This document shows, piece after piece, positions 22,201 to 34,200 of a stretch of DNA of 64,000 nt. The stretch spans positions 298,001 through 362,000 of the forward strand of contig CAJNDS010000458.1 in the NCBI GenBank assembly GCA_905221605.1. Reading direction: 5' to 3'. Numbering within the stretch: the stretch's first letter is position 1; every line of letters starts with the position of its first letter. Position numbers and translations under genes: made by a program. Below the pieces are notes generated by a model. That model was not told the DNA's origin. It made no database searches and was given only the letters and a program-made list of their open reading frames with translations. The DNA is from Symbiodinium natans (lineage: Eukaryota > Sar > Dinophyceae > Suessiales > Symbiodiniaceae).

Positions 22201-25200
22201 TCTTTTAAAAAGGGTGCCCTGTCACCCTCAACTCGAAACTGGCCCTAAACCCCGAACCCCAAACCCCAAACCAAAACCCCAAACCCCAAACCCTAAACCC
22301 TAAACCCCAAACCCTAAACCCTAAACGGGATACTAGAGCCCCAGGCTCGGTGGTCACCTGGGGGCCTGGTCGCTTCGGGGGTGACAGCTCTGCCGTTCAG
22401 CGACTCGGCGGCTCTGCGTCTTTGGGGCTTTGGGAGTTTAGGGAAGTTTAGGGTTTGGGGCTTGGGGGTAAGGGTTTCGGGTTTGGGGTTTTTTGGGTTT
22501 GGGGTTTAGGGCTTGGGGTTTAGGGTTAGGGGTTTAGGGTTTGGGGTGTAGGGTTTGGGGTTTAGGGTTTAGGGCTTGGGGTTTAAGGCTTTGGGTTTAG
22601 GGTTTGGGGTTGTGGATGTTTCCATAGCCGCGACCCGACCCGAGCACAACGAATCTAATTCTACCTCCCCATGGTGCTTCAAGAAGACAAGGCTATACCT
22701 TCAAACCCAGCAGAAACAGGCCGACAAAACCTATAAAGCCTGTAAACCCTAAATATATTGCTGGCCCCTTAACCCTTAATTACACCCTGAAAACGTAGCA
22801 GCCCTTCCTGAACCTCAGCCCGACAGCCTAAACCCCTAATTTTCCAAGCCCTAAACCAACCCCCTAAACCCTAAACCCTAAACCAGCCCTAAAACCCTAA
22901 ACCCCAAACCCTATACAAACCCAAGCCCTAAACCCCAAACCCTCAACTCCAAACCCCCAAGCCCTAAAACCCAAAACCCCGACCCCTTCACCCCAAACCT
23001 GAAACCCCTGACCCTAAACTCCAAACCCTAAACCCCAAACCCCAAAAAACCCCAAGCCCCGAACCCTGGAGGCCCGTTCTTCAAGACGTCCGGAAAGTCG
23101 TTGCCTCGACTTTGGCCTTCGCCGCACTGAGGGGGGATGGCGAGGCCGAGGGGGTTCAGTATTTAGGGTTTGGGATTTAGGGTTTAGGGTTTAGGGTTAG
23201 GGTTTAGGGTTTATCAAGGAGGTTTGTAAAAACGACTTTGAACTTTTTTCGACTTTGAGTTTCTGGTTGGGGGTAGGGTTGAAATGTTCAGAGGTTGTTC
23301 TCGTGGAGCCTGGGGTCTAGAAGCTTATAAGGCTGTGGGTTTACGGGCTTGGAGATGCATTGTTGATGATGGTGATGATGGTGATGATGTAGGGCGGGTA
23401 GAAGGGCTTCAAAGAAAGAGGTGCTTGGGGGTTTACGTGTTTCAGGGCGTCGAGTTTCGGATCCAAAGCTTGGGTTTGGGCTGCCGGGTTTAGCTGGTTA
23501 CGGTGGGGGGTAGGGGGTGGGGGGTGGGGGGTTGCGCGGCTGCCGGCTGCCGCCGCGGACCAAAGCCTTGCGTGGCAAGGCGGGGGCCTTCGGGTTTGCG
23601 GTTGGCCTTTAGATTTTTCCAGCGAGACCTTGCTGGTCTTGGCTGCCTTCCTTGCAACGGCCCAATCCCGCGACCCGGACATGGCGGCAGGTCACAGCCA
23701 CAGCTTGAGCAGACAGAGGGCTGATGAGCATACCGCAGTACAGGAAGGCTGGACTTGTATCCGGCCCTGCGGAAGAGAAAGACCAAAACCCACAGCAAGG
23801 CACGACTGTCATGTGCAAAGCCAGAGTTTTTCAAATTTATCACCGGGGATGTGCGGTCGGATTTGTATCCGGCCCCGTGGATGAGAAAAGCCAAGCACCA
23901 CATGAAGGCACGACTGTCATGTGCAAAGCCAGTTTTTGTATCACTGGGGACGCGCGGTCGGATTTGTATCCGGCCCCGTGGATGAGAAAAGCTAAACGAC
24001 ACCGGGGATGCACGGTCGGATTTGTATCCGGCCCCGTGGATGACAAAAGCTGAAAACCACATGACGGCACGACTTTCATGTGCAAAGCCAGGTTTTTTTT
24101 TTCACCGGGGATGTACGGTGGGATGAGTATCCGCCTGTACTAACGCTCAGCCACGCGAAGGTATTTGCCCATGGGGCCCCCAAAAAACCCTCGGACAGCC
24201 CCAGCGCATGTACGGTCGGATTTGTATCCGACTGTACTAGCCAAGGAAAAAAAACACACTGGCCTTGCACAGTCAAACCTTCAAGTTGTCTTCGCATTTT
24301 CTCATCCACGAGGCCGGAAGATCGGATTTGTATCCGGCCCCGTGGATGCCAAGAGTTCTCAGATTCCTCGCAGGGCCGGACCGGATGCCCGGATTTGTAT
24401 CCGACCCCGTGGATGACGAAAGTCGTCCGATTGAGGGCCAAGGAGCCGGATTTATATCCGGCCCCGTGGAGTAAACACAAACCACCGACTCATGAGGGGC
24501 CGTATGGCCGGATTTGTATCCGACCCCGTGGATGAGAAAAGTTGTCAGATTGACTGAGGGCCAGGGGGCCGGTGATAAATTTGAAAAACTCTGGCTTTGC
24601 ACATGACAGTCGTGCCTTGCTGTGGGTTTTGGTCTTTCTCTTCCGCAGGGCCGGATACAAGTCCAGCCTTCCTGTACTGCGGTATGCTCATCAGCCCTCT
24701 GTCTGCTCAAGCTGTGGCTGTGACCTGCCGCCATGTCCGGGTCGCGGGATTGGGCCGTTGCAAGGAAGGCAGCCAAGACCAGCAAGGTCTCGCTGGAAAA
24801 ATCTAAAGGCCAACCGCAAACCCGAAGGCCCCCGCCTTGCCACGCAAGGCTTTGGTCCGCGGCGGCAGCCGGCAGCCGCGCAACCCCCCACCCCCCACCC
24901 CCTACCCCCCACCGCAACCAGCTAAACCCGGCAGCCCAAACCCAAGCTTTGGATCCGAAACTCGACGCCCTGAAACACGTAAACCCCCAAGCACCTGTTT
25001 CTTTGAAGCCCTTCTACCCGCCCTACATCATCACCATCATCACCATCATCAACAATGCATCTCCAAGCCCGTAAACCCACAGCCTTATAAGCTTCTAGAC
25101 CCCAGGCTCCACGAGAACAACCTCTGAACATTTCAACCCTACCCCCAACCAGAAACTCAAAGTCGAAAAAAGTTCAAAGTCGTTTTTACAAACCTCCTTG

Positions 25201-28200
25201 ATTTTAGGGTTTAGGGTTTAGGGCTTAGGGCTTAGGGTTTAGTATTTAGGGTTTGTGGTTTGGGCATTCGGGTTTAGGGTTGAGGGTTTAGCAATTACGG
25301 TTTAGGGTCGAGGGTTCAGGGCTGAGACTGAGGGTCTGGCGTTTAAGGCTTAGGGCCGAGAATTTTGGGTTTCGGATCTCGGGTTCCTGTCTGAATGAGA
25401 GGTATTTGGGGTTTAGGGGTTAGGGTTTAGGATTTGGGTTCAGGGTCCAGGATTTAGGATATTGGTTTCCGGAGAGCTGCGTAGCGCTCAGGGTTTACTA
25501 AGTCCTAAACCCTCAACCCGACCCGAAGCCCTCAACCCTTTGTAGGGTTCACAGTGCTATGTAAAATAGAATCAAATTTCACCAATGCAACATTAGCATG
25601 CTAATTCTATTGTATGCATATAGTCTATTCAGAGCCACATGACTCCAACAAGCCACCCCAACAGTTTTGAGCGCCTGACAAGAACCTACAAGCTCTTGAA
25701 TCAAATTCAATGCAAAATGGGTTAGCGTTGTTGGTTTAGGCTTGGGCCCAAAAAAAACCCTCTAAACCCTCTAAACCCACTAAAAGCCCTCTAAAAACCC
25801 TCTACAAGCCTTCTAAAAACCTTCTAAACCCTACAAAGCCCGCTACACACCCTGAGACGAAATTCGGTAGGTGGTGGCGTGGGGTCACAAGGACTTCGGC
25901 GGCGTTTGCGATGCAGTCCAGGCGCCCCGCTTCCAAGCTGGGGTCTCGGGTTTAAGAACTTAAGGGTTTCGGTAGCCCAGTGGTACCCTTTACCCTTCTT
26001 GGTTCTTGGTTCCCTGATAATAAAGCAACCAACCCCTTATTGAAATAGGGTTACTGGGTACGCAAGAGCTTATTGTCGGCAACGTCCTTTCAGGGTTTGC
26101 ATCTCACTGGTAGGGGATAGGATTAGGGGGACCGTTGGGGATATAGACCCTCTGAATAAGGTCGGTTCAGAAGGGTTCGTTCCCCTTTATCCTTTATCCT
26201 AATCTGTGCTTCTGATGAATAGCCCCCCCCCCTCGAGAATGTTGTGCTTCAAATCCGGGGGTTTATTTGTGCGTTTTGGGGCTTTTGGCTCCCGTAATGG
26301 AAAGTAGTCTTCCCGGAGGGTTCGGGGCAAAAAACAGTTGCTTTAGATTTCGGGGGCTTTCTTTGGGAACTGGGACTTGGGAGTCTAAAGCGCTTGCTGC
26401 CCAGGATCAGCTGCGCAACGTGGAGCAGATCGCCGCCACGCGAGACGAAGCCTGCCTGACGTTCGTTGCTTCAATGCCCAAGAAAGCCCCTGAACTCTGG
26501 GCCAAAATCCCACAAACTACTCCACCAAAAACCCTGCCTAAACTCTGTAAGTTCCAGGGCCGTGCTGTGCCTGGGGGGGGGGGGGTGGGGGGTGGAGGCC
26601 TTAGCGGGGTGAACGGTGCCGCCCCAACCCTAGGGTTTAGGGCTTCTGCAGCTTCACTACCAGTCCGCTTCACTTCCTGCTCCCCTATAAACCCCCCCAA
26701 AAAGACCTAAACCCCCTGTAAACCCTATAAACCCTAAACCCTAGAAACCCTAAACAGAAACACACGATCAGAAAGCCAGGAATCCTTAAACACGCACAGA
26801 GGTCCAGAACAGGGTGGAGTGCAAGCGGGGGTGGCACCACGCGAGTCGGGCGTGCCTGAGTGCTTTTAGCACCAGCCCGCCCCCTCAATTGACACACCCT
26901 AACCCTAAACCCTAAACCCTAAACCCTAAACCCTAATTCACCCTAATTCAACACGAAACCCTCAATGCTTGAGCCGAGGCCTTCGCCGCCGTGCGGGCCG
27001 ACGGCCGCGTGGTCACCTGGGGCAGCTAGGTGAAAGTAAGGTTTAGGATTAGGGTTTAGGGTTTAGGGCTTCGGTTTAGGATTAAGGGTGTGGGGTTTCG
27101 CATTTAGAGAATACCCTGTTCCACGGGCAGGCCTCTTTAAAGAAGATCAACGGGCCCACGGGCCCACGGGCCCACGGGCCCACGGGCCACGGGCCCACGG
27201 GCCCACGGGCCCCACGGGCCCACGGGCCCACGGGCCCATGGGCCCACAGCCCAGGCTTGTAATGTCGTTACTATCAATTATAACTTCTGCCTATCGCTCT
27301 ACGCTATCCTGACCACCAAAAATCTTTGCTGCCGGTTTCATCCCGCTCCCCACCTTGTCGTCTACCACTCTCAAATTGTCACAAAGGTCGCTTGACAAGG
27401 CACGAGACTACAAGCCACGTCAACTTCGCGAAAACCCTGCTCGAGAACGCCTCAAACCCATACCCAGACTTAGAAAGCGTTCGGGTTTGGGGAGACAATC
27501 GGTGCTGTTGCGGTGATTACAGCTTTGAAGAAGGTCTTTCGGGTTCGGGGATGAGGGCTATAGGGTTTAGGATGAAAGGTTTACAGTTTAGGCTGAGTAT
27601 CGTCCGGGAGACACTGTGGGACCGCTATGGCGTCGGATGTAGCATGGGCTCGGACGCATGTCCACATCATGGCTCATACAAACAAAACTGCGCAGTCAGT
27701 CAAAGCGCCCGGAATTGCGGGTTTATAAGGTTCTAAGGCTCCAGAAGCTTGGGATCTTGGCTTGAATAGGGCTTAGGTTTTGAGAACAAGGCTTCAAGAC
27801 CTTGGGTTTGCGTTTGCTTCGGATCAAGTAAATCTTCCAACGCCTTGTCCTTAGGAAACGCAAACCTGACATGTTCCATTTACACGCGATGTTGCCAGAG
27901 CTTGTAACAGTCTTGCATTGCCACATACCAGAGGCTCACGTTCTTAGGAGTAGAGTTGAGGTTTTAGGCTTTTAAGATTGCAGGCTTCAGGTTAGGCTTT
28001 AGGATTCTTTGGATTTCACGACTTAGTATTTCAAGGGGGTTAGGGCTTTGTTCAAGATTTAGTATTTCAAGGGAGAGGTGGGTTTTGCGCTAGCAACTGC
28101 GGTGATTAGAGCTTTAAAGAAGCTTTGCGAAGTAGGGGCTTGGGGACTTTAGGATTTGCAGGGTTAGGGTTTTAGGGTTGAATTTAAGGGTTAAGGTTTT

Positions 28201-31200
28201 GTGGCTATAGGTTTCAGGATCTTGGTTTGAGTAGGGCTTAGGTTTTGAGAACAACCTTGGGTTTTGCGTTTGCTTCGGATCAAGTATAAATCTTCCAACG
28301 CCTTGCCCTTAACCCCCGCAGCTTAGAAAACGCAAGCTTGACACGTTCCATCTACACGCAATGATGCCAGAGCTTGTAATAGTATTGCAGTGCCACATGC
28401 CAGGAGGCTCACATTCTTAGGAGTAGAGTTGAGGCTGTAGGCTTTTAAGATTGCAGGCTTCAGGGTTAGGCTTTAGGATTGCTTAGTATTTCAAGGGGGG
28501 TTAGGGCTTTGTTTCAAGATTTAGTATTCCAAAAGGGAGAGGTGGGTCTTTGGCTAGCGACTGCGGTGATTAAAGCTTGAAAGAAGCTTTGCGAAGTGGG
28601 GGCTTGGGGACTTTAGGATTTCGCCTTGTCCTTAACCCCCGCAGCTTAGAAAACGCAAGCTTGACATGTTCCATCTACACGCAATGATGCCAGAGCTTGT
28701 AATAGTATTGCAGTGCCACATGCCAGAGGCTCACATTCTTAGGAGTAGAGTTGAGGCTGTAGGCTTTTAAGATTGCAGGCTTCAGGGTTAGGCTTTAGGA
28801 TTCTTTGCTTAGTATTTCAAGGGGGGTTAGGGCTTTGTTTCAAGATTTAGTATTCCAAAAGGGAGAGGTGGGTCTTTGGCTAGCGACTGCGGTGATTAAA
28901 GCTTGAAAGAAGCTTTGTGAAGTAGGGGCTTGGGGAATTTAGGATTTCGCCCTGTCCTTAACCCCCGCAGCTTGGAAAACGCAAGCTTGACATGTTCCAT
29001 CTACACGCAATGATGCCAGAGCTTGTAATAGTATTGCAGTGCCACGTGCCAGAGGCTCACATTTTTAGGAGTAGAGTTGAGGCTGTAGGCTTTTAAGAAC
29101 TCTTCCAACGCCTTGTCCTGAACCCCCGCAGCTTAGGAAACGCAAGCCTGACATGTTCCATTTACACGCGATGATGCCAAAGCTTGTAATAGTCTTGCAT
29201 TGCCACATACCAGAGGCTCACAGTCTTAGGAGTAGAGTTGAGGTTTTAGGCTTTTAAGATTGTAGGCTTCAGGGCTAGGCTTTAGGATTCTTTGGATTTC
29301 ACGACTTAGTATTTCAAGGCGGGCGGGGCTTTGTTTCAAGACTTAGTGTTTCAAGGTTTTGTTTTGGCAAGGTCCAGGCCCGTGCACGGGCTCACGGGCT
29401 CACGGGCTCACGGGCCCACGGGCCCACGGGCCCACGGGCCCACGGGCCCGCCCGCCCAAAAGACCATGCCCCGCATTTAGGGCTTAGTGAGGTTTAGGAT
29501 GCCTTGGGCTTTAGGTTTAGGATGCTTCAGAGATTAGCAAGGTTCGATTTAAGGGGGCTCAGGGGTTTAGGGTTGTGGTGCGCTGCTTGGAGCTTGTTGC
29601 CCAAAGCTACTAACCCCAAGCCCCCAACCTCCCATAAACCCCTGTTGAAAGCCTACTGAACCAGCTCCTAAACCCTAAACCCTCTAAGCCCTATGTGAAC
29701 CCCGCCTAAACCCAAAACCTAAACCCTAAACCCTAAACGCTAAACCCTAAACCCTAAACCCTGCTAAGCCCCTCTGTGTCCAAAAGGCAACCCGGACTCG
29801 GGCGGCGACAGCTCCGCCGTTGCGGAGAGCCTGAGATCGGCTCCTTTGTCTACAGGATTGAGGTGTTGAGGGCTTATTTAGGGTTTAGGGTTTAGGGTTT
29901 AGGGTTTAGGGTTTAGGGTTTAGGGTTTAGGGCGTCATAGGTGGTAAATTTCGCGGAGCACGTCGGTTCAACACCAACCGGCGCTAACTCCTGACACAGG
30001 GATTGGGGGTGCATGCTTGATTTTTTTTGAGAGTGAACAGCCGTCTGAAGGCTCTGCGCACCCACAGCGGCGAGCAAGCATGTTTTGCGGCTTGTTAAGG
30101 GTCAGCGTCCCACCGATGAGCTTCCATGAGACCGAGATTTTCGAGAGATTCCAGAAAAACAAACCAGAAGCAAACCCTACCCCCCTATAGCCTTGCCATG
30201 GCTGACCTTAACTTCAAGTTAAGCGCTTGCAGCGGGCTCACGCGCATTTGCTCCAGTTGCACCCGCGGCTTCTGGTTGGAACCGAGAGCACCATAAATGT
30301 CAGTGAAACCCTTAAGTTCGACACACTGTGTTGGGAGTATTGTCGCTAATTTTGCAGGGCCGTTTTTCTACGAACTTTTCGGGCGGCCACCACCATGCGA
30401 AATGCATTATTTGTCATTTCTTTCTGGTTGGCGTTGGTTCGAGGCGAAGAAAAGCTAAGGTCAGTGAAAACTTTAAGTTCAACATGGGGTGTTGGAACTA
30501 TTGTAGCTGATTTTGCCAGACAGTTTTTTGCGACTAACTTTTCGGGTGCCACACCCATGCGAAATTCACCGTCTGTCCTTTTTTCTGGTATGTGATGGCT
30601 CGAGCCGAAGAAAAGTCAAGGCCGGTGAAAGCTCTTAAGATCAACACCGGGCGTTGAACTTCTTGTTGCTAACTTTCCGGGGTGGTTTCTCTACCGGTTT
30701 TTCGGCTGTCGGGTGACCGTTTTCGGCGCTGAAAATGGGCAATAACTGTTTGCACGGAGCAACAATTTAGAAACTGTCTTTGCTTTGTTTTGGGATGCTT
30801 TATTTGTTTTTTTGGATTTAGGGTCTAGGGTTTAGGGTTTTGAGTTTAGGGTTTAGAAGCTCAACAAAAGCAAAACGGAAAAACCTTTTAAACAATAGAC
30901 CTCCCCATTGAAATCCAAATGTCAGCTGTGTTTGGCGGTTTGCAGCTGAAAGGGTTGGGACGGTTGGCTGTTCGGGCTTAATCTGGGAGTTAAAGGTGGC
31001 TTTAGTAATGATGGCCATGGCAGTGCGGTGTGGGTGGCTTAGATCCCGAAATCGAGCGACTCTGACCCCAAAAAAAAGTTAGAGACCAAAAAAGACCCCA
31101 AAAAAAAGTTAGGGACCAAAAAAAAAGTTAAGTTCAACACCGTGTTGAACCTAACTTTTCGCGTTGGAAATCCTACGTGTTTTTGCTGTTTTCCTACGTG

Positions 31201-34200
31201 TTTTTTCAGGCGGCAAGGCTACAAACCGACGCCGTTTGACCTTTTTTACCCTTATTTCCCACATTTTTCCCTGAAACACGTCACACGACAGCCCAAAAAC
31301 CACGTAGGATTCAGCAAAAACACGCAGGATTTCCAACACGAAAAGTTAGGTTCAACACGGTGTTGAACTTAACTTTTTTTTGGGTCTCTAACTTTTTTGG
31401 GGGTTTTTTTTTGGTCTCTAACTTGTTTTGGGGGTCAGAGTCGCTCGATTTCGGGATCTAAGCCACCCACACCGCACTGCCATGGCCATCATTACTAAAG
31501 CCACCTTTAACTCCCAGATTAAGCCCGAACAGCCAACCGTCCCAACTCTTTCAGCTGCAAACCGCCAAACACAGCTCACATTTGGATTTCAATGGGGAGG
31601 TCTATTTTTTAAAAGGTTTTTTCCGTTTTGCTTTTTGTTTGGCTTCTAAACCCTAAACTCAAAGCCCTAAACCCTAGACCCTAAACCCAAAAAATCAAAT
31701 AACACATCCAACAACGAAGCAAAGACAGTTTCTAAATTGTTGCTCCGTGCAAACAGTTATTGCCCATTTTCAGCGCCGAAAACGGTCACCCGACAGCCGA
31801 AAAAACCAGTAGAGAAACCACCCCGGAAAGTTAGCAACAAGAAATTCAACGCCCGGTGTTGATCTTAAGGGCTTTCACCGGCCTTGACTTTTTGTTCGGC
31901 TCGAGCCATCACATACCGGCTCGAGCCATCACATACCAGAAAAAAGTACAGACGGTGAATTTCGCATGGGTGTGGCACCCGAAAAGTTAGTCGCAAAAAA
32001 CTGTCTGGCAAAATCAGCTACAATAGTTCCAACACCCCATGTTGAACTTAAGGTTTTCACTGACCTTAGCTTTTCTTCGCCTCGAACCAACACCAACCAA
32101 TAGAAATGACAAATAATGCATTTCGCATGGTGGTGGCCGCCCGAAAAGTTCGTAGAAAAACGGCCCTGCAAAATTAGCGACAATACTCTCAACACAGTGT
32201 GTCGAACTTAAGGGTTTCACTGACATTTATGGTGCTTTCGGTTCCAACCAGAAACCGCGGGTGCAACTAGAGCAAATGCGCGTGAGCCCGCTGCAAGCGC
32301 TTAACTTGGAAGCTAAGGTCAGCCATGGCAAGGCTATAGGGGGGTAGGGCTTGCTTCTGGCCAGCTTCTTCGGGAATCTGAGGCTCATGGAGGTTCACGG
32401 GCGGGACGCCGGCCCTTAGCAAACAGCAAAACATGTTGGTTCGCTGCTGTGGGTGTGCAGAGCCTTCAAATGGTTGTTCAGGCCAAAAAAAGCAAGCATG
32501 CACTCCCAACCCCTATCTGAGGAGTTAGCGCCGATTGGTGTCGAACTCACCTTCCCGAAACCTGGTTCGCGAAATTTACCAGTCATAGGTTCAGGGCTCA
32601 AGACTCCATCCCTGAGGCTCAAACTAGCCCAAAAGCCTTGTATAATAAGGCCTTTGGGCCCAAAAAACCCTTCAACAAGAGTCCTTGGAGCCTGGTTTCA
32701 GCATTGAGGCTTCGCAGGCTTGGGGGACCCGGCCAAAAGGTGCATCTCACAGAAGACTCCTTAAAGCCCAAACCCTGACACCCCACATCCTCAACCCTAG
32801 AATCCCAAGCCTTAAGCTGCCCCAAGCCTTCTAAAGCCTGAAGCACCTGAACATTAAGCCCACATCCCAAACCTTAAAGCCTATAGATAAACACGATTAT
32901 AGCTGTGCCCCAAATCCTCATCCGTCTTCGGACCTTCGGCGTTCCAGGTGACACAAATCAGCGCTGCGAGCGAGGCCTGAGAAGACTCAAAACCCGAACC
33001 TTATACTATGTCGAGGACGGAGAGGGCCTTAGAGGGTTTTAAGGTTGTTGATATTCTTGTTGCTCTTTAGGGCTTTGGTTTTGGTTGCTTTATAGGGCTT
33101 TGGGTTTTTTTGTGGAACCTCCTTCGGGGTCCTCAACTGCAACATGGTGACGTCGCCCTTATTGCTTTTGGTTTAGGGCTAAACCCCAGCCTAAGCCCGA
33201 AATTACCCTAAACCTTGCAGTCCTGAATAGGGATTACAGTACCCCCTATTTATTGTGGGGGGAAACATCCCAACCCAAAACCCTAAACCCTAAAGCTTAA
33301 ACCCTAAACCCTAAACCCTAAACCCTAAACCCTAAACCCTAAACCCTAAACCCTAAATAACTTGAAAACCCTAGGATTCTCCCTTTTTGGAAGCCCTGGC
33401 TTTCTCCAGGCCTTCGCAGCCATCACAGCAGGGGGCCGGGTTGCCGCCCGGTGCGAATTCCTCAGGATGAATGTCTCGGGGGGCCTATGACGACCTAAAC
33501 CCCTAAACCCTAAACCCTAAACCCTAAACCCTAAACCCTAAACCCTAAACCCTCTCTTACTATGTATATTTAAACCCTAATGACCTTCGTCGGCAAATGG
33601 TTTTTTTTCCACCCGGGGGGGGGCCCTAAACCCTGACCCCCTTCGTCGGCAAATGGTTTTTTTCCACCCGGGGGGGGGCCCTAAACCCTGACCCCCTTCG
33701 TCGGCAAATGGTTTTTTTCAACCCGAGGGGGGCCCTAAACCCTGACCCCCTTCGTCGGCAAATGGTTTTTTTCCACCGGGGAGGGCCCTAAACCCTGACC
33801 CCCTTCGTCGGCAAATGGTGTTTTTCCACCCGGAAAGGGCCCTAAACCCTGACCCCCTTCGTCGGCAAATGGTTTTTTTCCACCCGGGGGGGCCCAAATG
33901 AGGGGGACCCCAGGATCGGCCCCGGCCCCAGTTCAAAATGCGATTTTTTAGTATTGAAATCGACAATTCTGGGTGGCCTCCTGTTTTCTTGATTTTTGAC
34001 CAAAACCGGGGGGGGGCCCTAAACCCTGACCCCCTTCGTCGGCAAATGGTTTTTTTCCACCCAGAAGGGGGCCCTAAACCCTGACCCCCTTCGTCGGCAA
34101 ATGGTTTTTTTCCACCCGGGGGGGCCCTAAACCCTGACCCCTTCGTCGGCAAATGGTTTTTTCCACCCGGGGGGGCCCTAAACCCTGACCCCCTTCGTCG

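Larger units (their letters stand above)
23145..25870 (+). other. Intron 7 (2726 nt) with long-TIR element
   Basis: G array 23160-23212, the 23213-25202 inverted-repeat element, a further G array 25203-25330, then degenerate CCCTCTAAA repeats (25755-25850) at the 3' end. GC donor, TAG acceptor. Confidence 0.8.
25922..26404 (+). other. Intron 8 (483 nt) with two short elements
   Basis: Weak G-type text at the 5' end, family H element 25971-26063 and family G element (inverted) 26112-26205. The 3' end lacks the C array seen in most introns. Confidence 0.7.
27022..29786 (+). other. Intron 10 (2765 nt), telomeric ends
   Basis: G array 27040-27100, CACGGGCC array 27148-27245, a five-copy tandem repeat 27715-29345, a second CACGGGCC array 29385-29455, and CCCTAAA repeats 29660-29762 before the acceptor. 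Confidence 0.8.
29840..32947 (+). other. Intron 11 (3108 nt) with fold-back element
   Basis: TTTAGGG array 29876-29932, the large inverted repeat 29935-32590, then degenerate C-type repeats (32760-32880) before the acceptor. Confidence 0.75.

Noticed and set aside
23847..24568. CRISPR-like array
   Set aside because: The repeat is palindromic but spacing is irregular, copies vary, and the context is eukaryotic and inside a fold-back element.
23341..25127. Many open frames on both strands, in mirrored pairs
   Set aside because: They mirror each other because of the 634-bp inverted arms and the repeated spacer motif; none resembles a known protein.
26450..26710. Continuation of the exon 9 frame as a longer exon
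   Set aside because: Protein continuity demands splicing at GAA|GCC into AFAAVRADG; the extra open stretch lacks the repeat pattern and ends in a poly-G run.
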